DNA of 64,000 bases. It comes from Leptodontidium sp. MPI-SDFR-AT-0119. Its lineage: Eukaryota > Ascomycota > Leotiomycetes > Helotiales > Leptodontidiaceae. The translations under genes and the position numbers were made by a program. Within the stretch, counting starts at the first letter, position 1; each line of letters starts with the position of its first letter. The stretch is from NCBI GenBank assembly GCA_020726505.1, contig JAHLEZ010000025.1, forward strand, positions 741,385-805,384. The letters run 5' to 3'. The notes beneath the pieces were generated by a model. It saw nothing but the letters and a program-made list of their open reading frames with translations, was not told the DNA's origin and searched no databases. Shown in pieces: positions 54,253 through 64,000 of this stretch.

Positions 54253-56192
54253 TCAATCATATTCTCTTCTCTCCAACACAGCACCAGCCTTCACGCCAGC
54301 CTTCACGCGAGGCTTTCGCCCCCGTTTCCGAGGCTTCCCCCCTTGTTTCGTGAAGAAGTTCTCCTTCAGCGACTGCAGTGTGTGGCCTGTGAACTTTTGT
54401 CCTATCTCTGCCCAGGTCTTGTCTTCGTGGACCATCTTAGCCAACAGACTCTCTTGATTCTTGGTCAGTTCCTTGCCCGGCTTGCGAGAAGTGGCAGCCC
54501 GGCGAGGGACTGCAGCCTCCGCTGACGACTCCCTAGAGCTCGTGCTTAAAACTTCTGAATGAAGTGAGAGGTTCAAGTGCTCAGGGACATGTGACAATGA
54601 AAACTCGAGATTGTATGTGATCTGACCGCCAATCGTAACGCGCTTTAGGAAACCTTGGAGGGGCCATTCATGAAAATCCGCGCCTGATGCCGACTTTCCC
54701 TTATCTGGGGAACTGCGACAGCTTGGTGGGGTGTGGTGGTGGTCGTTATTTACGGACGTGGGTGGGTGAGCCAGATCAGTCTGGGACTGCGCATTGCCGA
54801 TCTCAAATTGCGTGGTTGAAGATGGCTTCACGTTGTGAGGTCGTGCCAGGCAAGGCGGCTTGGGTGAGCTCTGTTCAAGGGGAGGCGTTAGAGGCATATC
54901 AGGCGACGCTGGGAATAGTCTCCGCTGCTTAGTGGGTCGTGGCTTCTCGTCTTCCTCGTTGTCCTCGTCGTTTGTGTCATGACCATGGCGGCTGCTCTCG
55001 GAATGGTGGATGCCAGTTTTGATTCCTCCGTCCTGGTGTTGCCGCTTCTCTCCCCGCTGCTCGAGCTTCTCACTCTCGTCATCGTCACCGGCCTCCTCCA
55101 GTTCCTGCTCCAGTACCTTGTGCCTTATCTCATCTGCTGCTATCTCCTCTTGTTCGTGCTCGGGAGGAGCTTCCTTCTCCTTCTCTTGACTGCAGAGCCG
55201 TGTGCTGGACCGGAGCTCTTCTGACCAGCTTCGGCCACAATCCTGATCAATCGGAGGTTGCGATGGTTCAACAGAGCAACGAGGACGTTGGGAGCTAGGA
55301 GAGGTAGCTAATAACTCCTCTTGCTGTTCGAAAGCCAGTTGCATATCCCTTTCATGATCTGAGACGTTTTCTTCACTCTCCGCTCCACCGTCCTCGTCCA
55401 ATGTTATAATTAGAGACTGGGCCGCTGACTCTTCCGATGCACTTCGCGTGGTTCTATTGTGGCCATGTGGCTTGGTCTGGTCCTGGGATACTCCAAGCGA
55501 GTGGCGGCGAGAGGGAGGCTGGTCTTGGGCGGGTGTAGATGCCAAACCTTCATGGTCCAGCGAAGGAAGTGGATGCAGGTCCTCGTAAACGAAGCAGCCT
55601 TCCTCGACATCCCACCATGGTGTGTGGTTGGACGGATCAGCGTGCTGGCTCAGCTCGAGGGCGGGAACAGGTCTAGTGTTGGCGGAGGTAGAAGGGGCTT
55701 CGGAGTCGGCTGTGCGGCCAGGAGTATCGCCCTCGTCCTCCACAAGAATTACCGGCCTGTCTGAAAGTTGTCAGAATTCGGCTTGCTATAGTAATAAAGA
55801 GCTAACCCGCATACCTCGAGTGCCTTGGCATCCTGTTGCCGCGATCTCCTTTCGCAAGAGCGGATCCAGGAGCTCTTCGATCGATGGCAAGCTATCATCT
55901 GTATCATCGTCGGAGTTGGTGGGGTCGTAAATGTGGTCTGCGAGTTCTCACAGCAGATTAGCTAAGGTCCCTTCGAAAGACACTCCGTGGTCGTACCTTG
56001 AGCTTCGACTTCTTTATCTTCGGGCTGGGCTTCAACGTCACGCCCTCGCTGCCGAGTCGCTGCAACTGGCTGGTTGCGAGATGTGGCTGCGGAGGCAGCC
56101 CTGCTATGTTTGTGTGGAAATTTGTGCTGCTGGTGGAGTGAGGGCTTCGGTGGCTGCCAAAATTGGACGTGGTTCAAGTCGACAGTCGCCAT
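54253..56192 (-). CDS. SANT/Myb-type DNA-binding protein, 608 residues
   Basis: Exons 56192-55997, 55937-55815 and 55760-54253; introns of 59 and 54 nt, both phase 1. The start MATVDLNHVQFWQPPKPS is followed by a disordered region with DDTDDSLPSIEELLDPLLRK and VILVEDE, then long acidic, glutamine- and proline-rich stretches (EEAGDDDESEKLEQ). Near the end come WPLQGFLKRVTIGGQITYNL and a SANT/Myb-like repeat (KNQESLLAKMVHEDKTWAEI, GHTLQSLKENF), then a basic AT-hook-like PRKRGRKPRVKAG tail. This fits a fungus-specific nuclear DNA-binding or chromatin protein. A partial copy lies at 46 kb. Confidence 0.8.
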
Positions 56193-57689
56193 GGTGAAAA
56201 CTCTCAGAAAATGTTTGACGAGAAAAAATGGAATTGGCCTCGAGATGGAAACTTGATGATTTCGTGGGACTGGACTGAGACTTCAAAGTGGGAAATACTG
56301 AGGATTTATATGGCCGCCCACTATGCGGCCCTGGTTTCCTATCTGCCGCTCACAGTTGTCAGGCCGTCGTTGCCCATCCTAACAAGGCAAAGGGAAATGC
56401 ACATTGCATGACAAAAGCCCCGTGGCTTCCATTCCGTCCTCTCCCTCGCACCCAGGAACCTGCGATCCCTACACGAAAGGACAGGACCATGCTCCTCGGC
56501 TAGGCAGTGCTCGCCATTGCATTCAACCCGTCCTTCCATGCAAAGCTGAATTCAGCCATCGTTGCCGGCCACTATAGCGTTCCCCTGTGGCCATTTCTGG
56601 CTCCGTCCTGCCCTCGTTCCTCCAATAAAGTCGTCGATACCAGCGTGCTGTCAGGAATCCTCCTGCAGCTCATGACACGGCCAGGGGATCTTCGCAGGCG
56701 CCCAAGACCCGGATCTTGCAGCATCTGAGGTCAGAGGGTCTGGCCCGCCTGCGATTGCCCCCATGTGCTTTCGGTTTGTCCAGCAGCTTCACCGTCGATC
56801 GAGGAATCCTGTTGCGATCTGGAATTTCCACTGCTCTGCCCAGCCATTCTCGTATCACCCTATGCTTCCCAGCCTCTTCATCCCAGTATCAGCTCCTCGT
56901 GGCCAGGACAAATCGCAGTCGATGTAGGGGCCTCCGTATTCGGTAAGGAGGAGCAGGAGGCTGTAGCAGCTCAAGCCATCCACTCCCCGACTGCCACGTA
57001 CGCAGGTATCGGCCCTTCCGTTGCAGGCCAGCCCATATCCAGCGCACACTTGCTGCCAATGCCTCCACTTGGGGGAGGAGCTTACCGCAAGGACTTCGTC
57101 ACCGCTGTTGCCGGTACGTAACTGATCCGAGGATCCAGCTAGGCAGAAGGGTGGCCGCGTCATCGTGAGGCATTTTTGCATTGATGAGGTCGTAACGCGT
57201 GGAGCACTGCCTAGGCAGAGCCTGCGCTTTGCAGTTCACCGAGGACTGGCGCCGCCGTGGATGTGAGAATGGTGCGACGACGAGGGTGCTTGAGTGCAAG
57301 CATGCGACTCCTCTTCTCGTATCTCAGCCCAATGCGACACGGCTCGGAGAGAAGTCGCCGTCACCGTTGAAGGGGGATCGAGGCCAGAGTGGGAGATCGA
57401 GGGGTAGCAGCTTCAGGGGCGGTGACGCCGACGCTGGTGCACGAGGGCGGGTCCGGGCGAGGGGGGGTCGACGGCGCATGATGTGATGCGAGGAGGGGCT
57501 GCCTGGGGGTTGTGGTCGGCGTGGGCGCGTTGGAAGGGAGGGGGGAAAGAAGGATGAAGGTCGAGGAGGGGATGGGCGAGGGTTCTTATACCTCGCGAAA
57601 GCGGCACCGGGCCCGTGCCCGCGCCTTGCCGCATGCGGCGGTCGCTAAACCCGGGGGGGCCAACACCACGACCCAGATTATTAAATAAA
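56193..57689. other. GC-rich interval without a supported gene
   Basis: Likely holds the promoter of the SANT gene at its left end. Open stretches exist in several frames because of high GC, but none shows a motif or consistent splicing. It ends abruptly at the AT-rich block. Confidence 0.45.
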
Positions 57690-60600
57690 TCTAATATAAG
57701 ATTTATTTAATTCCCTATATAACCTATTAATATAGATTTACTAAGACTATAAGATTTATTTAATTAGATTTATTTATTAAGGTTACGTCTAAATAAGCTC
57801 AGATAAGACTTAAATTCGAATATAAATTAGCCCTAATATATACGACATTAGCCCTATCGAAACTTTTACTAAAACCTTATTATTAAGTGAGTTTTACGAG
57901 GAAACAGTAATCGTCGTCGATTTTTAATAAGAGAAGTAGATATATAAGCCAAGTTAACTAAAATATAGTTCTTAAGTATAAAGTAAATATAAAAGTATAA
58001 AAGTATAAAAGCGGAAATTATAACTAATTATATTATATATAAGTTTAAATTATAAGTACTAAATACGTAAGGGCAATAAGACGCGTAAAAAGAGTAAAAG
58101 AAAGGAGATATTATTTAAATAATTTAAAGAAAAAGTTAAGTTATAGATTTATTTATTTATTTATTAATATTTAAAGTAGTAATATATAACGTATATTAAT
58201 ATACTATATTACTTAGCTAGATTTCTTACTATTTAAGTAGTTCTAATAATTATAATATAACTAAGAAAGTATAAGAGCGGATTTTAAAAGAAATAAACTA
58301 AATTAAAGGGTTAATTTTATATTAAGTAAAATTAAATAAGTTACTAATTCCCGTTAGTTTAACTTAGCCCTTAATTCCCGAATTAAAGAGACTTAAAATA
58401 AATAAAAAAGAATACTTATTTACTTTATATTATTATATTAATTACTAGTATTAAGTTATTTAGAAACATTTTAAAGAATAATATAATTAAATAAATAAAA
58501 GAAAGAGAAGACGTTAATATATTAACTAAAAAATATAAGTACTATAAATTCTAGTTTATTATTAGTAGTTTTTCCTTAAAAGTTCTAGTTTTATATTTTT
58601 CGAGGTTTAAGTAAAAGGATTTAGCCTTATTATATTATTTAAAAACATTAATTTAGAGGCTATTAAGAAATAATTAAACTAAGAGATATAATAAACTAAT
58701 AAGAAATAACGTTATTAAATTAATAAACTAAAAGAATTTTAAAGGAGTATATTATAGAATTTAAGCGCGCCGCCTATAATTACAAAATTTAAGTAGTAAG
58801 AAGTAACAGAAGTAATAGTTTCCGCGTGTCTTATTAATCTAAATTAAGAAATTCTTTTTTTATTTTACTTATTATAATAAGGGCTTTTTAATACACTAAG
58901 TCTATTTTTAATTCCTTCTTTTTCCCTTTATAATCTTTACTAATTTTAAGCGGAAACTTAAACTATTATTCCTTATATAATAAGTGAAAATCACAAAGTA
59001 CTTTAAGCTTTTATTAATTTAATAAAGTAATAAAGTTTAATATATTTTATTTTATTACTTTAATAAATTATAATTAAGTAAGTTAATTAATAATTCACAA
59101 GACTTTTTAAAGACTTTATAAGGAATTACTTTTCTTATAACCTTAAAAGGGCATACCTTAAAATTTAAGCACACGCCTTATAATTACCTCTTATATAAAG
59201 GTGTTACGACCTACGATACGCCTCGTATTCTAACTGACACTAGCTCGTAGCATCGCTAGCTATACGACGGCGCTAAGCCTAATAAGGAAGACTAAGTGGC
59301 GAGCCTACGACATATTAATATAAATAGCACTCGACTACGCTAGGCCTTATTAGGAGGGTCCTTTATATATATATACTTGAGCCCTCCCTTACGGGGAGCT
59401 CTCTTTTTCTCCTTGTCTTTTTTTCTTAATTCTAAGCGTAGCCTTAAGTTTAAATATAAAGCTTAAGTTAACTCGTTATATTAATCTTTAGTTAGTTATA
59501 ATATAAGAAAAGACTTATATCTCTTTGTTATAAAGCGTTATATTTCACTTAGTCTTACGCCTTGTCGACCTACTCTTATAATAAGTTAATAACAAGCCTT
59601 AATACCTTAGCCTATTTAATAAATAAGTACTCCTTTACCTTAATAATAAACTGTCCTAGAGAAAGCTAGATATTCTCTCGTGATTAACTTGCCTTGCCGT
59701 AGCCTAACACGCGTCGTTATTTCAGAACGTATATTTAATTAATAAATCAATTAATAACCTTAAATACCCCTTAATCTTACCTTATTACTTTTACTAGTTT
59801 CTTCCCCTCGTCGGCGAAGCTTTAAAGAAAGGAGCGCCCTTGTACGGCTAGGCTTTACTGACACTACCCCTATCCCTTTAGTCAAGACTCTTTTAGAAGA
59901 GCTAAAGAGCTTTAACGGATTCGACTTAGACTTAAAGGACAATCCCTAGCGTTTCTTTAACGCCTCGCTAGAGCTTACTAATATAGAGGGCCTTACTCCC
60001 ACTTAATAAGCTAAAGTAGATTAATTAATTAAGGACTCCGTAAGCTTTACTATTACTACTACCGTTATATAAGCCCTCGCCTAATATATTACCGACAACT
60101 TACGTCAAGAGACTCGCACTCCTTTTCCTCTTTATAACTAGTCAACTTGTACTCTTACAGCGGACCTCTAGCCTACCGCCGACTATTACCTCCCTAAGTT
60201 AAACCTTATTATTCTTATTATTAAGCTTAATAAAGTCAAGTACTCTTGTACCCCCTTTAGTGATTATAAAGGCGAAATTAAATACGACGCTTAAAAGATA
60301 AATATAAAGCTTTTTATTTAAAAGTACTTAAGTAACTTCTTTATTAATAAATCGTAAGTTTATACTTACTTTAAGTATACGAAAGGAGAGGCTAAGACTA
60401 TTATCCTTTAACGAATAGACCTTAACTTCACTAGAGACTTTAATAAAGTCACTAACGTCTTAAAGGCTTTAAACTAGCGTTTCTTTAATTATAACTAAGT
60501 ATAAGTAATTAAGCTTAAGTATAATTAATTATAAATAAGTAGTATAACGTATAATAAGTTTTATATAAAGTTTATAATATATATAGTTACTAAAAAAATC

Positions 60601-63600
60601 TTATTAAACTATTAGTTTAATAACGTATACGAGAAAGTCTTAGATAAACTTAAGTATAATATTTAAACTAAAAAGTATAAATTCGCTAGAGATTATATAA
60701 CTCTTGACGAGTTCTTAGCCGTCTTAAATCGCGAGCTACAGAATATTACTATTAGACGAGTTAATAAACATACTATTATTATTATCTACAAAGCCCCTTA
60801 AGTCTCCTTTAATAATATTAGTATTAACGACTCGCGCAGTATTTTAAAAAAGGACAGTTAACGTTCGACTTTACTTACCTTTATTACTTACGTATAAAGA
60901 TTATTAACTCTAAGACAGTCGTTAAATGTCTACTAGCGTACGCCCTCCCCTTCGCCTGTCTTACGCCGACTTAAGTCCCTCGTACCCCCTCTTATACTTA
61001 AAGATGTCTCTTTTAATACTTATCTTTATTATAATAAGACTAATTATTAAGTTAGTGACTATTTTAAGTACTATAAAAACTAAGTTCTTAACAAGTTAAT
61101 TTCTAAGCTAGTCGTTAGCGAGAATTTAAAGACTAATAAGTTATTAAAAAACTCTTAAGCCGTAATAAAGACTTATACCTTAGTATAAACTATAACTTAT
61201 AAAAAGACTTAGTATTTAATTTCCGCGCTTTTATTAGAGGGCAATAATTCTTAATTAGTATTAAACTAAGAAAGAATAGATTCTTTATTAAGACACTTAT
61301 ATATATTAATAATAGAGTTAATATTTTTAATATTATTAAAACTTCTTTTATATATTAACTTATTAAGTAATTTAATATTTCCTTTATATCCCTTCCTTAG
61401 TTAATTGTCTTAATTAGTTATAATAGTAAGAAAGGCAAGTTAATTAATACAGCCGTTTTACTTACTTTAATAATTAATTGCCGGCGAATTAACTTCCCCT
61501 TTTTAGTAATTAACTTAAGAAACGCTAATGTCTTAATTAATTAGAAGTTCCTTAAGTATTATGACTTAAAGTAGTTATATACTAAGAATTATAATCGACT
61601 AAAATAATTATTAAATATATTAGTTTAGCCGTACTTTAACTAATAAGTCTTCGTTAATATTAATTGTTTTAATAAGTTAATCGTTAAGTCTTACTAACTT
61701 AATACGAAACGAAGAGATACTCTCTTAAACTTAAATAATTACTATTAAAGATAAGTTAAGCTTGTGGCGCTTAATGGTTCCTTTAAGATAAAGGCCCCTG
61801 TTTGACTTACCGTTAGTGTCTCGCTAACTCGATCTTCAAGCTTTATTAAAAAAGTTAAAGAGCGCTTATATATTATAAAAAAGTAATTAAACCTTTTAAT
61901 ATCTTATAATTTAAGATTATTACTTAAGGACAAGAGAGCCTATAAAGCCTCCCTAGCGAATCACTAACTAAAGGCGCTTATTACAAAGATTTTCTTTATA
62001 TTAATAATAATAATATTTATAACGTACTTTTAACTTAAGAAATCTAAAAGGAGTAAAATAAAAACCTTTATAATATTAGTATATAAGATCGATTAAGAGT
62101 TAACTCGTCGCTAGCGAGAGGCCTTAAACTAATTAAGTATTAAACTTATATTAATAAACAGAGACTTAATTTTAAAAAAAGCTTAATATTAGTTATTGTT
62201 ATAAACGTGGTTTATGAGTTTTTTTTATATAGTAAGAATAAGGTTTAGTCCGTGCCTTAGAAACGTCGTTTATAAGTTAACCTTAACCCTACTAAACCTA
62301 TATATATAAAGCCCTAAATTATTTAAAATAAGTCGAAATAACCTAGGAACTATAGCCTAACTAATCCCCTAAGTGTTAGCTTATTTAATTAAGTTAAATA
62401 TTGAGTTTTATATATTAATTTGTTTGTAGTACTAGTATACGTAGAGGCCTACGTATATTTGTTAGTATTTAAGTAACTAATATAAGGTCCTTATCGAATT
62501 GCGAAAGTAAGTAAAGGAGTATACTAAAAGATATTTATTTAAATATAATTATATTAGTGTATAATTACTTAGCGACGGTTTAGCCCCTTAGCTTATTATT
62601 CCCGTTTTAGATAAGTATAAATATAAGGGTTACTAATTTAAAACTTACGGCCGGGATATAACTAAGTAGTATTATAATAAGGACTATAATTAGAAGAAGA
62701 TAATAGATAAAAATATATTTAAATTAGTTAAATTATAATATTAGTTTAAAGTAAAAAGAGGGAAGTTTTAGATTATTAATAAAGCTAGAGGCTAAGAGTA
62801 AGAGCGCCAGACACGGCGAGCTAAGACACGTGACATAAGAGAAGAAACTGACGATTTAAATAATAGTAATAATAATAAGGAGAAGACTAGAAGCGATTAA
62901 GATAATATCAATAATTAAATTGTCTAAGATATCGAAAAATAGAAGGGCGAGGCCTAAGAGCGGCAATTACGGACGTTAAAAGAAGTGCCCGTCGTTAAAA
63001 TAGATTCGTAGTTACAGTATATTAAGTGGAATGAAGTATTAAGCTAATTTAAGTATAATTTAGTCGAAATATTCTATTATACTTATATGCCCGACTTAGA
63101 GGAGCCGTAATTAGAGCGGTTATTACGTGTGTGAAATCGAATTTTAAAGTGTTATTTAAATACGTTAGAAGCGACAGACTATAAAGACGCATTAAAGTAG
63201 TAGGCATCCCCTAAAAATAAAGCCGCGGACTAGCGCCTATTTAAATTACTATAAAATGCTAAAAGCGTTGATAAGTATAATAAGATTTTTATATATTTTA
63301 TTTATTATATAATATATATAGTGCTATTAGAAAACTATACTAATAAAATAAGTATATTAGATTGTTTTTAATAATTCAAATATAATTTCTAAAATATTAT
63401 ATAAAATTTAACTATAACTATAGAAACTAAAGTGAAATATACTAACGTATAATAGAAATATATTTAAAGAATCTGGGGCGAATTAGATAAAGGCAACCCC
63501 ATAGATAATAAGACTGAAGATTGACTATTAATTAATATATTAATGTGTTTATGTATATTAATAGTGATATAGGACACTAGCTGAATTAGATTGTATTATT

Positions 63601-63851
63601 CGCTTATAATATATTATTTAGCCGTCTAAGGAATTAATAAATAGAGCTAGTTATTACGATCGGCGATTTTTTATACACTTATTTTAGTAAGTATATTATA
63701 GATTAACCGGTTAATTATATTAGAAGTGGCTATCTTATACGAGCTATAACTAGAATTACACTTAAATAGTAAAGCCGACGTTAATTCCGTACCCGACTAG
63801 ATCTATTAATTACGAGAGTTATATTTATACGAGGGTTTATTTTCACTAACG
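57690..63851. other. AT-rich, RIP-like mutated subtelomeric block
   Basis: From about 57690 the sequence switches within some 30 bp from GC-rich to a composition dominated by TA, TTA and TAA, with CA and TG scarce. No intact gene exists. Recognisable protein traces are broken mainly by TAA/TAG where Q or W codons are expected, as after heavy C-to-T repeat mutation. AATTTAAGCGCGCCGCCTAT at 58759 recurs in similar form at 59162 (AATTTAAGCACACGCC). Confidence 0.8.
59205..61700 (+). pseudogene. Decayed LTR-retrotransposon, gag-like region
   Basis: A possible LTR-like stretch starts TGTTACGACCTACG (59207). About 650 bp on, one frame reads LLEELKSFNGFDLDLKDNP, stop, RFFNASLELTNIEGLTP; near 60345-60485 it reads VYTYFKYTKGEAKTIIL, stop, RIDLNFTRDFNKVTNVLKAL, stop, RFFNYN. 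This is the style of a fungal gag protein, with stops at Q positions (CAA to TAA, CAG to TAG). A decayed zinc knuckle-like stretch (YYNKTNY.VSDYFKY) lies near 61020-61075. No reverse transcriptase is recognisable, so the superfamily is unclear. Confidence 0.55.
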
Positions 63852-64000
63852 TAGGGTTTAGGGTTAGGGTTAGGGTTAGGGTTAGGGTTAGGGTTAGGGT
63901 TAGGGTTAGGGTTAGGGTTAGGGTTAGGGTTAGGGTTAGGGTTAGGGTTAGGGTTAGGGTTAGGGTTAGGGTTAGGGTTAGGGTTAGGGGTTAGGTTAGG
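63852..64000 (+). repeat. Telomere, (TTAGGG)n
   Basis: About 24 TTAGGG repeats run to the last base. The first unit is TAGGGT and the final 17 bases contain GGGG and GG variants, probably terminal sequencing or assembly noise. The G-rich strand points 5'->3' outward, so this is a true right-hand chromosome end. Confidence 0.98.

Noticed and set aside
56716..57634. ORFs in the GC-rich stretch before the AT-rich block
   Set aside because: High GC keeps frames open by chance; no codon pattern, motif or intron supports them.
62400..63800. Chromodomain or integrase remains at the telomere-proximal end of the AT-rich block
   Set aside because: I could not find a stretch long enough to assign; the sequence is too mutated.

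Overview
The window is the right-hand end of a chromosome of a filamentous ascomycete (Pezizomycotina). The last 149 bases are uninterrupted TTAGGG repeats running 5'->3' into the end. The genes carry many short introns (about 45-66 nt, mostly GT..AG with CTAAC/CTAAT branch sites). The families are typical of moulds: HET/NACHT/WD40 NLRs, Helo-like NLRs, OTT_1508-like deaminases, BCS1-type AAA ATPases, DUF7924 proteins and BTB proteins. The last 6 kb before the telomere look like RIP (C-to-T repeat mutation) debris. I cannot name the genus.

Layout. 1-3.4 kb: 3' part of a NACHT-WD40 NLR with 11 near-identical repeats. 3.4-8.4 kb: gene-poor repeats, with a small TA-flanked MITE, a 5'-truncated LINE bounded by a 14-bp target duplication, and two 15-bp minisatellites. 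8.46-13.84 kb: a TA-flanked element with about 0.46-kb inverted repeats whose only gene is a complete HET-NACHT-WD40 NLR. It sits inside an F-box-like gene, and removing it puts the two halves back in one reading frame. 14-25 kb: small tandem repeats, a BTB gene, an OTT_1508-like deaminase, two unknown genes and a MADS-like gene. 25-27.3 kb: repeats, ending in a perfect 74-bp-arm palindrome. 27.5-33 kb: a broken RING-ankyrin gene, then eight exons that join a BCS1-like AAA module to a DUF7025-type AAA module. 33-46 kb: unknown proteins, an APH-like phosphotransferase, a protein-kinase-like gene and a DUF7924 nuclease-like gene, several with duplicated upstream blocks. 47-50.7 kb: a seven-exon NLR whose reading frame runs into a C-terminal half resembling the regulatory half of a fungal transcription factor. 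A second, NLR-free copy of that half lies at 52.6-54 kb and is interrupted by a MITE. 54.2-56.2 kb: a SANT/Myb-type gene. 57.7-63.85 kb: AT-rich, repeat-mutated retrotransposon debris. 63.85-64 kb: telomere.

How it fits together. This is a subtelomeric accessory region rich in signalling and self/non-self recognition genes (three NLRs, kinases, a deaminase, AAA ATPases) mixed with transposons, minisatellites and partial gene duplicates. The two HET-E-like NLRs have the same 52-nt intron position but different, internally homogenised WD40 arrays, which is the pattern of concerted evolution known for fungal incompatibility genes. The two most unusual items are the NLR carried as cargo in a TA-flanked inverted-repeat element and the NLR/transcription-factor-like chimera. 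Exon structures here were built by hand from splice signals and reading-frame phase; transcripts would be needed to confirm them.
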